Shown here piece after piece: positions 51,729-58,954 of a DNA stretch of 64,000 bases. The notes below the pieces were generated by a model that was given only the letters and a program-made list of their open reading frames with translations, had not been told where the DNA came from and did not search any database. The first letter of the stretch is position 1. The number at the start of each line of letters is the position of its first letter. A program made the position numbers and the translations under genes. The DNA lies in contig NZ_JAQGNQ010000046.1 in the NCBI RefSeq assembly GCF_028291745.1, forward strand, positions 37,215 through 101,214, given 5' to 3'. Source of the stretch: Ramlibacter sp. GTDB taxonomy: Bacteria; Pseudomonadota; Gammaproteobacteria; Burkholderiales; Burkholderiaceae_C.

Positions 51729-52727
51729 TCACTTGAGCGAGATGCGGGCGGTGTCGATCACCCGCTGATAGCGCTCGCGCTCCACCCGCAGGCTGGCCGC
51801 CAGTTCGGCGCTGCTGCCGCCCGCGACCTTGAAGCCCATGTCGGCCAGCTGCGCCCGCACCTCGGGCTCGCGCAGTACCGTTTCCAGGTCGCGGTGGATC
51901 TTCGCCAGCACCGGCGCTGGTGTCCGGGCGGGCGCGAAGTAGCCTTGCCAGCTCTCGACGGAGAAGCCCGGCACCCCGGACTCCGCCATGGTCGGCACCT
52001 CGGGCAGGGCGGCGGAGCGATAGGGCGTGGTGACGGCCAGCGCGCGCAGCTTGCCGGCACGCACGTGGTCGGTCACGGCGGCCAGGGTGATCAGCGTCGC
52101 GTCCACGTGGCCTGCCAGCACGTCGATGGTGGCCGGCCCGCCGCCCGGGTAGGGGATGTAGTTGACGCGCGCACCGGTCTGCTGTGCGAGCAGCTCGTGG
52201 GCCACGTGGGCGATGCCACCGTTGCCCGGCAGCGCCAGCGAGATGGAGAGCGGCTTACTGCGGGCGCGCTGCAGGTACTCGGCCAGCGACTGGATGCCGG
52301 TCTTCGGGTTGACCACCAGGATCTGCGGATTGACCACAGCCTTGATCAGCGGCGCGAAGGCCTCGTCGGTGCGATAGGGCAGGCCGGGAAACAGGATCGC
52401 GTTGAGCGTGACGCCCTCGCCGCCCTGCAGCAGCGTATAGCCGTCGGGCAGCGCCCTGGCGACGCGCGCGGCGCCGATCGTGCCGCTCGCGCCGGCCACG
52501 TTCTCCACGAGCACGGTCTGGCCCCACAGCGCGGTCAGCCGTTCGGCGAGGATGCGCGTGAGCTTGTCGGCGCTGCCGCCGGCGGCGACCGGGACGACGA
52601 TGTGGACAGGTCGGCTGGGAAAATCAGACGCCGCCGGGCGGCTGCTGGCCGACGCGAGCAAGGGGAGCGGGGCGAGGCCGGTCGCCAGGGCGGCGGCGGA
52701 GTGCTTGAGGAAGGCGCGCTTGTGCAT
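51729..52727 (-). CDS. Bug-family periplasmic receptor
   Basis: 332 residues. N terminus KRAFLKHSAAALATGLAPLPLLASA is a signal peptide, possibly Tat-like although only one Arg is seen. Bug motifs: FPSRPVHIVVPVAAGGSADKLTR, VENVAGASGTIGAARVARALPDGYTLL and NYIPYPGGGPATIDVLAG. ATG 52727 lacks a clear Shine-Dalgarno site. It is the first gene of the 11-gene minus-strand run and faces the dioxygenase-rhodanese gene across a 171-bp gap. A Bug receptor beside an ABC importer suggests that two compounds are taken up. Confidence 0.9.
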   Translation of the reverse strand: MHKRAFLKHSAAALATGLAPLPLLASASSRPAASDFPSRPVHIVVPVAAGGSADKLTRILAERLTALWGQTVLVENVAGASGTIGAARVARALPDGYTLLQGGEGVTLNAILFPGLPYRTDEAFAPLIKAVVNPQILVVNPKTGIQSLAEYLQRARSKPLSISLALPGNGGIAHVAHELLAQQTGARVNYIPYPGGGPATIDVLAGHVDATLITLAAVTDHVRAGKLRALAVTTPYRSAALPEVPTMAESGVPGFSVESWQGYFAPARTPAPVLAKIHRDLETVLREPEVRAQLADMGFKVAGGSSAELAASLRVERERYQRVIDTARISLK

Positions 52728-52803
52728 GGATGGTTCGAACACCGGAAAGCGAAAGCCTGCGAATCTAGACAGCGCGGGCGGGACCGCGAACGAAGAAAAG
52801 CGG

Positions 52804-52850
52804 ATATGGATAGCCGTTTCGCGGCTCGCGCGGCGAGCGCATATCGATAG
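52804..52850. promoter_or_regulatory. Divergent control region of the sulfur locus
   Basis: Within the 171-bp gap between the Bug gene and the fusion gene, ATATGGATAG (52804-52813) is repeated as ATATCGATAG (52841-52850) in the same orientation. Between them lies a perfect inverted repeat GCTCG-N5-CGAGC (52824-52838). The layout suggests binding of one regulator, possibly the CysB-like protein. No -35/-10 pair is clear enough to call. Confidence 0.4.
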
Positions 52851-52898
52851 AGGAAAGCGTTTCTTGCGCCGGTACCGGGCGCGTCCTAAGGTGGAGCG

Positions 52899-55100
52899 AT
52901 GAGCACCTCGTCCTCCTCCTTGCAGCCCGATGTCGCCAGCCAGCGAGCCGTCGCCGTGGCCTCCTTCCTCCAGTCCGTGCGGCCCATCGCGCCGGGCGCG
53001 CACCACGCGACGCCAGCGCAACTCGGGCAGGTCGCCGCGGCGCTGGAGAAGCTGGCTGGGCAGCAGCACCTGTTTCCCGCCGAACACTTTCCGCATGCGG
53101 TGGACATCCCCGTGTACCGCCTGGCCGAAGACGCAGTGGGCCGCAACGCGCTCTATGTCGCCGCGAACCGGCCCGGGGCTTCGCAGCGGCCGCACGACCA
53201 CACCACCTGGGCGGTGATCGCGGGTGTGCGCGGCGTCGAGCGCAACGTCTTCTACCGCCGAGAGGCGACCGACGAACCAGGGCGCGAGCGCCTGCACGAA
53301 CTGCGCACCGTGGACGTGGTGGCGGGCAACTCGGTCACCATCGGCCCGCGGGACGTGCACACCATCGAGGCGCGCGGCGACACGCCGTCGCTGCACCTGC
53401 ATTTCTACGGGCTCGCGCTGGACCGGCTCGAGGAGCGGGTGGTGTTCGACGACCGCAGCGGCGGCGGCTTCCGCCCCTTCCCCGCGCCGGCACGGATCCG
53501 CCATGCGCTGGTTTCACCCGCGGCATTGAAGGCGGCGCTGCACGACGGCGCGGAGATCGCGCTGCTCGACGTGCGGGAGACCGGCGTGTTCGCCCGGGGC
53601 CACCTGCTGTTCGCCGCTTCCGCCCCGCTGTGGCGGCTGGAGCTGCTGATCGCCAAGCTCGTGCCGCGGCGCGATACGCGCGTGGTGTTGGCGGACGGCG
53701 ACGAGACGATCGCTCACGACGCGGCTGCCAAGCTGGTGCGGCTCGGGTGGCGCAACGTGTCGGTACTGGCCGGCGGCACGGAGGGCTGGGCGCAGGCGGG
53801 CTATGAGGTGTTCAGCGGCACCAACGTCCCGAGCAAGGCCTTCGGCGAGTTGATCGAGCACGAGAAGCACACGCCGTGGATCGACGCCGACGACCTGCAC
53901 CGGCGGGTCGCGCGCGGCGACAAGCTGGTGGTCGTGGACAGCCGCACGCCGGAGGAGTTCCGCGAGTTCAGCCTGCCGTTCGCGCACAGCCTGCCGGGCG
54001 CGGAGCTGGTCTACCGCATCCAGGAGTTGGCGCCCGACCCGGACACCCTCGTGGTGGTCAATTGCGCGGGACGCACGCGCAGCATCGTCGGTGCGCAGAC
54101 GCTGATCGACGCGGGCATCCCCAATCCTGTCGTGTCGCTCAAGGACGGCACCATGGCCTGGTTGCTGGCCGGCCGCCAGCTCGCGCAGGGGGGTGACACC
54201 TCGCTGCCCGAGCCGACGCCGGCGACGCTGGCGCAGGCACGCGAGCGGGCGGCGGCCGTGGCCGAACGCGCCGGGGTCCGGCGCATCGATCTCACGGAGC
54301 TCGCGCTGCTGCAGGAGCAGGAGAACCAGCACACGCTTTATCGCTTCGACGTGCGCACGCGCCAGGAGTACGAGGCGGGCCACCTGCCGGGATGGCGCTG
54401 GGCGCCAGGCGGCCAGCTGGTGCAGGCGAGCGACGAATACGCGGCGACCCGCCGCGCGCGCATCGTGCTCGCCGACTGGGACGGGGTGCGCGCCCTCACG
54501 ACCGCGGCCTGGCTGGCCCAGCTCGGAGCGCACGAGGTGTACGTGCACACGCCGCGCGCGCACGCGGAACTCGCGACCGGACCGGAGCCGCAGCGGCTGC
54601 TGTCGCTGCACGCGCCGGCGCCGCAGCTGTGGCCGCAGCAGGCCTGGTCGCTGGTTCGCGCGGGCCAGGCGACCCTGTTCGACGTGGACCGGCGCGCAGC
54701 CTACGAGAAGCTGCACGTGACCGGCGCGCGCTTTGCCGTTCCGGACCGGCTGGTGGACTTGATCGAGGACTTGCCGCCCGGGCACGCCGTCGTCCTCACC
54801 TCGCCTGACGGCGTGCTGGCGCGCAGCGTGGCCGCGGCGCTGGCGCAGCGTTCCGGACGCGACGTGCGCAGCCTCGTCGGCGGCACCCAGGCCTGGTTGG
54901 CAGCGGGCCTGCCCACCGGCGGCGGCGCCGACGGCGTGCTCACCGGCGAGGACGACCACTGGTTCAGTCCCTACCACCGCAAGGATGTGACCGACCGCGA
55001 CGCGGGCTTCCGCGACTACCTGGCCTGGGAGCTCGGACTGGTGGAGCAGTTGCAGCGGGAAGGGACGACCGGGATGTGGCTGCTGCGCGAGAGCACCTGA
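52899..55100 (+). CDS. Thiol dioxygenase fused to four rhodanese-like domains
   Basis: 733 residues. Residues 1 to about 190 are a cysteine dioxygenase-type cupin with the three-His iron site (His99 and His101 in QRPHDHTTWAVI, His154 in GPRDVHTIEA). Four rhodanese-like units follow, starting around IALLDVRETGVFARGHL, LVVVDSRTPEEFREFS, YRFDVRTRQEYEAGHLPGW and TLFDVDRRAAYEKLH. Only the second carries a catalytic Cys: Cys389 in VVVNCAGRTRSIVGAQ. The rhodanese part matches the 543-residue protein at 50084-51715. The GGTGGAGCG site precedes ATG 52899. A joint enzyme that transfers sulfane sulfur to a thiol and oxidises it is the simplest reading. It is divergent from the sulfur run. Confidence 0.9.
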   Translation: MSTSSSSLQPDVASQRAVAVASFLQSVRPIAPGAHHATPAQLGQVAAALEKLAGQQHLFPAEHFPHAVDIPVYRLAEDAVGRNALYVAANRPGASQRPHDHTTWAVIAGVRGVERNVFYRREATDEPGRERLHELRTVDVVAGNSVTIGPRDVHTIEARGDTPSLHLHFYGLALDRLEERVVFDDRSGGGFRPFPAPARIRHALVSPAALKAALHDGAEIALLDVRETGVFARGHLLFAASAPLWRLELLIAKLVPRRDTRVVLADGDETIAHDAAAKLVRLGWRNVSVLAGGTEGWAQAGYEVFSGTNVPSKAFGELIEHEKHTPWIDADDLHRRVARGDKLVVVDSRTPEEFREFSLPFAHSLPGAELVYRIQELAPDPDTLVVVNCAGRTRSIVGAQTLIDAGIPNPVVSLKDGTMAWLLAGRQLAQGGDTSLPEPTPATLAQARERAAAVAERAGVRRIDLTELALLQEQENQHTLYRFDVRTRQEYEAGHLPGWRWAPGGQLVQASDEYAATRRARIVLADWDGVRALTTAAWLAQLGAHEVYVHTPRAHAELATGPEPQRLLSLHAPAPQLWPQQAWSLVRAGQATLFDVDRRAAYEKLHVTGARFAVPDRLVDLIEDLPPGHAVVLTSPDGVLARSVAAALAQRSGRDVRSLVGGTQAWLAAGLPTGGGADGVLTGEDDHWFSPYHRKDVTDRDAGFRDYLAWELGLVEQLQREGTTGMWLLREST

Positions 55101-55121
55101 GCGGAGATCACTTTCAGGTGC
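55093..55121. terminator. Inverted repeat overlapping the fusion-gene stop
   Basis: GCACCTGA (including the TGA stop) and TCAGGTGC form a perfect 8-bp inverted repeat with a 13-base loop, between two convergent genes whose stops are 31 bases apart. It could terminate both. No T-tract is seen. Confidence 0.45.
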
Positions 55122-55131
55122 GCGGCGGCAT

Positions 55132-55743
55132 TCAGTAGCCGACCGTGAAGCGCTGGCGCGAATGCGCCGGCCGCTCGAGTTCATCGACGAGGGCGATCGC
55201 GAAATCTTCCATCGAGATCCAGCTCTTGCCGTGCACGTCGGCAAGAAGACGGTCGCCACCGAGCCGGAACTTGCCGGTTCGCTCACCCGGAGCGAATTCC
55301 GCCGAGGGCGAGAGGAAAGTCCAGTCCAGTGCGGTCTGCGTGCGCAGGAACTCGAGAAAGGCGCGCCCGGCAGCGGACTCTGCCCTGTATGCCTCCGGAA
55401 ACCCCGGGCTGTCCAGGAGCGCCTGTCCGGGTGCGACCTCGAGGCTGCCAGCGCCGCCTACCACCAGCAGCCGTGGAACGCGTGCCTCCTGCAGCGCCGC
55501 GACAAGCGCCTTCGCATCGGTCGAAATGAAGCGCGTGGCGCTGATCGCAGCGTCGTGTCCGGCCAGCAGTGGCGCGAGTTGCGCTCGATCGTTCGCGTCG
55601 GCCACCTTGACCACCAGCGAGGCACGGGGCTCGACCCCGGCCGCCGATCGGGCAATCCCGGTGACCGAATGGCCGCGCGCCAGCAATTCGGCGAGCACGC
55701 GGGAACCCACCCGCCCAGTGACGCCGATCAATGCGATGTTCAT
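55132..55743 (-). CDS. NAD(P)-binding Rossmann protein (atypical SDR)
   Basis: 203 residues. N terminus MNIALIGVTGRVGSRVLAELLARGH is a GxTGxxGxxV cofactor motif. The rest (ISATRFISTDAKALVAALQEARVPRLLVVGGAGSLEV, then LDWTFLSPSAEF) matches the NAD(P)H-binding group related to YwnB and flavin reductase-like proteins. There is no catalytic YxxxK, so it may be a redox sensor or quinone/flavin reductase. GGAGG lies seven bases before ATG 55743. It converges with the fusion gene and is unlikely to belong to the sulfur pathway. Confidence 0.85.
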   Translation of the reverse strand: MNIALIGVTGRVGSRVLAELLARGHSVTGIARSAAGVEPRASLVVKVADANDRAQLAPLLAGHDAAISATRFISTDAKALVAALQEARVPRLLVVGGAGSLEVAPGQALLDSPGFPEAYRAESAAGRAFLEFLRTQTALDWTFLSPSAEFAPGERTGKFRLGGDRLLADVHGKSWISMEDFAIALVDELERPAHSRQRFTVGY

Positions 55744-55967
55744 GGTTGTCCTCCGCAAGATGCCAGGTGCGAAGTGTGCATCGGATGCGGCGAAGTCGAT
55801 CTCGGGCCAGATCTTTCCAATTGACGGGGACATGCAGCGCAACTGAGCCGCGGCGGTGCAGAAGGGCTGTGCCGTTCGTCTCTTGGGGGCAGAAAAGCCG
55901 AGCGCGGCCGGACCGTTGCGGGCGTACGATCAGCGGGACCAACCCGGTGCAAGGAAAGGGCCCTGCC

Positions 55968-56516
55968 ATGGACGAGAAGGGCATCGAGAACTCGGCTGTC
56001 GCGAAGCAACACCAGAGGGCGCCGCTCCTGACGCCCACTGACTTGAAGCACGAAGCCACCCGCGACATCAGCGCCGCCATGAATGCGGTCCTGGCGGACA
56101 CTTTCGCGCTTTACCTGAAAACGAAGAACTTCCACTGGCACATGAGCGGTCCGCATTTCCGCGACTACCACCTGCTGCTGGACGAACAGGCGGATCAGCT
56201 GTTCGCGATGACCGATCCCATCGCCGAGCGCGTGCGAAAACTTGGCGGCTCCACCTTGCGATCCATTGGCCACATCGCGCGTGCCCAGCGGGTGCTGGAC
56301 AACGACGCAGAATTTGTCCAGCCGCTGGACATGCTGGCCGAATTGCAGGACGACAACAAGGATTTCGCGGCACGCCTGCGCCAGGCGCACGAGCTTTGCG
56401 AGGAGCATCGCGACATCGCCACCGCCAGCCTCATAGAGGGATGGATCGACGAGACCGAGCGGCGCTCCTGGTTCCTGTTCGAGGCCAGCAGGCAGGGGGA
56501 TACCACCGGGCATTGA
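55968..56516 (+). CDS. dps: Dps-family ferritin-like DNA-protection protein
   Basis: 182 residues. The ferroxidase region KTKNFHWHMSGPHFRDYHLLLDEQADQLF carries His and the Asp/Glu pair of the Dps intersubunit site. The long helices that follow (DDNKDFAARLRQAHELCEEHRDIATASLIEGWIDETERRSWFL) complete the four-helix bundle. A 30-residue N-terminal tail with several Lys could bind DNA. It oxidises and stores iron with hydrogen peroxide and shields DNA in stress. AAGGAAAGG lies upstream of ATG 55968. The gene is a stand-alone unit convergent with a membrane protein gene. Confidence 0.95.
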   Translation: MDEKGIENSAVAKQHQRAPLLTPTDLKHEATRDISAAMNAVLADTFALYLKTKNFHWHMSGPHFRDYHLLLDEQADQLFAMTDPIAERVRKLGGSTLRSIGHIARAQRVLDNDAEFVQPLDMLAELQDDNKDFAARLRQAHELCEEHRDIATASLIEGWIDETERRSWFLFEASRQGDTTGH

Positions 56517-56520
56517 TCTG

Positions 56521-56991
56521 CTAGCCGCTGCCCATGCCGCGGGATTTGCGCAGTTTGCGCTCCGCGCGCTGAGGCAAGGGCTGGATGGCGAGGGCGGTGG
56601 CCACGCCCACGCTCATCACCAGCACGCCGATCAGCCAGTGGCTCCCGCCGTGGGCGAGCTGCCACAGCTCCAGCGGGATGTAGGCGAAGTAACTCGTGAG
56701 GCTGGTCCAGCGCGCCCAGGGGCGCCCCTGCCAGAGCCCGGCCGCCTCGATGAAGCGCAGGGCGGCATAGCCGCCCGCCACCGCCAGCAGCAGGTCCTGC
56801 GACGAGCGCGACCAGTCCACGACGAAGTGGTGGCTGCGCAGGGCCTGCAGCGGCCATTGCCAGCCGCCGACCGCGACGAGGAGGAGCGCGGCGAGGACCG
56901 TGCACCCCTTGCCGACCTCCAGCAGCGCCATGGCGCGCCAACTGCGCGGGGCCGCCGCGTCGCGAGGATGCTGGTCGATGGGAGCGCGCAT
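56521..56991 (-). CDS. Small membrane protein, DUF2127-like
   Basis: 156 residues with about four hydrophobic segments: LLEVGKGCTVLAALLLVAVGGW, LLLAVAGGYAALRFIEAAGLW, SYFAYIPLELWQLAHGG and LIGVLVMSVGVATALAI. The pattern LLE-KG and RFIEAAGLW-GRPWARW fits the DUF2127 group of unknown function. It ends in a basic tail (RAERKLRKSRG). ATG 56991 was chosen as the start of the family-like region; the frame is open to 57240. Confidence 0.7.
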   Translation of the reverse strand: MRAPIDQHPRDAAAPRSWRAMALLEVGKGCTVLAALLLVAVGGWQWPLQALRSHHFVVDWSRSSQDLLLAVAGGYAALRFIEAAGLWQGRPWARWTSLTSYFAYIPLELWQLAHGGSHWLIGVLVMSVGVATALAIQPLPQRAERKLRKSRGMGSG

Positions 56992-57110
56992 GCAGCCACG
57001 GTACGACGCCTGCGTGTCGGCATCGTTGTGGACCCGCGTGCGCGCATGACGGATGGAACCTGGCCTGTTTCCTCCCAGCCCGATGCCAGTACACGTGTCG
57101 CCGCGCGAGG

Positions 57111-57704
57111 CTAGACGAAGTCGCCGCTCAGCTCCAGCCACAGGTCGATGGGGTTGGCCGGCAGCACGTGCCGCGCGTCGGCCGGGCGCACGATCCAGTC
57201 GCCGTCGCGGATCTGGCTGTCGAGCTCGCCGTCGTCCCACACTGTGAAGCCAAGGAAGTACCGGGCCTCGTTCGGCGTGTTCTCGATGATGTCGTCGACG
57301 GAAACGCCGTCCAGTACCGCCACCAGCCCGGGCATCAGCGCGACGTAGTTGCTGTCGTGGGGAGGCCGTTGCGTCACGGCGATCACTGAATCCGATTTCA
57401 CCGGGCCGCCCAGGTACACCTGGTCCGCCACGTTGCGCGTGGCCGCTTGGCCGGGGAACAGGTTTTCCAGTTTCACGCCCGTGGGCCGGTTGAGGATGAT
57501 GCCCACGTGGCCTTTTCCGTCGGGCAGCGGGGCGGCGAGGACGACCGCCTGCTCGTAGATCGAGTTCGCCTTGTTGCGGGAGGCGACCAGGAGCACCGCT
57601 TGCGTGAGATCGCCGGCGCGTGCTGTGCCGGCGAGGCTTGCGAACAGCGCAAGGAGGCAGGCAAGCCAGGCGAGGGAACGCAGCGGTCGGAACAGTGCTT
57701 TCAT
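57111..57704 (-). CDS. YqgE/AlgH-family protein with a signal peptide
   Basis: 197 residues. The YqgE/AlgH core is present: AVLLVASRNKANSIYEQAVVLAAPLPDGKGHVGIILNRPTGVKLENLFPG, VYLGGPVKSDSVIAVTQRP and ARYFLGFTVWDDGELDSQIRDGDWIV. It differs from most members in having a clear N-terminal Sec signal, RSLAWLACLLALFASLAGTARAG. ATG 57704 has GGAG six bases upstream; ATG 57716 is the alternative. YqgE proteins are normally cytoplasmic and of unknown biochemical role, so this looks like an exported branch. It lies 74 bases after the nitrate-reductase-associated gene. Confidence 0.85.
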   Translation of the reverse strand: MKALFRPLRSLAWLACLLALFASLAGTARAGDLTQAVLLVASRNKANSIYEQAVVLAAPLPDGKGHVGIILNRPTGVKLENLFPGQAATRNVADQVYLGGPVKSDSVIAVTQRPPHDSNYVALMPGLVAVLDGVSVDDIIENTPNEARYFLGFTVWDDGELDSQIRDGDWIVRPADARHVLPANPIDLWLELSGDFV

Positions 57705-57777
57705 TGCAGACTCCATGAAGCCATCACGGCGAAGGGGAGGCGGACAGCGGGTGGGATGACGTGCTCCGGATCCGCCG

Positions 57778-58293
57778 CTAGTGGACGGCACCGGCGGATT
57801 CCCGGTATGAACCCTGGCGGGGGCCGAAGGGGTCCAGCCCGAAGTCCGCCAGGGCGGCGCGCAGCCTGTGGGTGCTCCCCTGGTGCGAGAGGTTGAGCAG
57901 GGCAAAGCGCTGCACGTCGTCCAGCGCTGACCAGGCGTCCTGGGCGAGCCGCGGCAAGCCGAGGCGCTTGATCGCCGTCCTCAGCGCCAGGGGGACCCGC
58001 CTGCGCGCGGACCAGGTGCGCGGATCGCACTGCACGGAAAGCGGCGGGCCGAGCCGAAGCACGTCGAGCATGAATTCCAGGTACAGGCGGATGCGCAAGA
58101 GTGCATTCGGCACTGCGCAGTCGGTGTCGAGGAGGATCTGGCGAACGGGGAGCGGCAGGCCGCACCATTGGGCCAGCGACAGCTGGATCTCGCACAGGTC
58201 CAGCTTCATGCGCACGGACAGCGGCATGTACTCCAGCGTGCGCTCCATGTAGCCTTCGAAAGCGAAAACGCCGGCAACGGGGTGGTGGTCCAT
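57778..58293 (-). CDS. Nitrate reductase-associated family protein (putative)
   Basis: 171 residues from ATG 58293, which has GAGGAG upstream; ATG 58374 would add 27 residues without family features. The segment FEGYMERTLEYMPLSVRMKLDLCEIQLSLAQWCGLPLPVRQILL resembles the Nitr_red_assoc group (small proteins found near assimilatory nitrate reductase genes in cyanobacteria and proteobacteria). No nitrate reductase gene is in the window. The middle holds PRTWSARRRVPLALRTAIKRLGLPRL, a basic stretch. Function is unknown; family assignment rests on pattern resemblance only. Confidence 0.65.
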   Translation of the reverse strand: MDHHPVAGVFAFEGYMERTLEYMPLSVRMKLDLCEIQLSLAQWCGLPLPVRQILLDTDCAVPNALLRIRLYLEFMLDVLRLGPPLSVQCDPRTWSARRRVPLALRTAIKRLGLPRLAQDAWSALDDVQRFALLNLSHQGSTHRLRAALADFGLDPFGPRQGSYRESAGAVH

Positions 58294-58397
58294 GGCTTCA
58301 ACTCCTCTCGAATGCTCGCCCCGGACCGTCACAGGGATTCCGGCGGCAGTGGTCAGGGTCCGGGGTTCTGCCATGGCGAAATGTGAACGGCCAGGAT

Positions 58398-58441
58398 TAC
58401 CGTTGGACTACAGGCCGCGGGCTTGGGTGACAACGGTAGTC
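58398..58441. promoter_or_regulatory. Interlocking inverted repeats upstream of the 70-aa gene
   Basis: TACCGTTG (58398-58405) pairs with CAACGGTA (58431-58438), and the overlapping GACTAC (58406-58411) pairs with GTAGTC (58436-58441). Both repeats are perfect. They lie in a 304-bp gap (58294-58597) with no other gene between the divergent nitrate-reductase-associated and 70-residue genes. They could be an operator or alternative hairpins. Confidence 0.4.
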
Positions 58442-58597
58442 ATGCGCCGGCGCCGCTAGCCAGCGCGCGCGATCGCTGCGGACGCGCCCGGCCGGACCGG
58501 GAGAGCCCGCTCTCACCGTGCCGATTCTTTTCGAAACGCGTCGAGCGCAGCCGGCGGCCTAAGATGCCGTGGCGGACCGCCCGCCAAGGAGCCCTTC

Positions 58598-58810
58598 ATG
58601 ACGCTGGATGAATACAACGCCGCCATCAAACAGATCCTGGAAGAACAACAGAAGATCGCGCAGTCGACCGCCCAGGTCGCGATGTCGGGGCAGGCCAGCC
58701 CCACGAACCCGCAGTTCGCCCAGCTCATGGCCAGCCAGTGGGCGCTGATGCAGCAGATCGCCAAGCTCAACACGGAACTGATGATGGGCATCATGGCTCC
58801 GAAGAAGTGA
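58598..58810 (+). CDS. Small conserved-looking protein, 70 residues
   Basis: 70 residues with a strong AAGGAG site seven bases before the ATG. It is helix-forming and Gln/Ala/Met-rich: EYNAAIKQILEEQQKIAQST and NPQFAQLMASQWALMQQIAK. A Pro-containing hinge (GQASPTNPQ) separates two amphipathic helices, so a coiled-coil hairpin is likely. It has no signal peptide or Cys. I do not recognise a family. It precedes the penicillin-binding protein gene by 144 bases. Confidence 0.75.
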   Translation: MTLDEYNAAIKQILEEQQKIAQSTAQVAMSGQASPTNPQFAQLMASQWALMQQIAKLNTELMMGIMAPKK

Positions 58811-58954
58811 TCCTGCTGCCAGGTTCTGCCATTTCCGGCATCCCCATCGCATAGCCTGCAGAGGCAACGCACTGGCGAAGCCGATTGCCGGCATCGCCTG
58901 TCCAGCGCCCCTCTCGCGCCTGCCCCCTGGCCGGCGCGCTTTCCGAGTCCTTCA

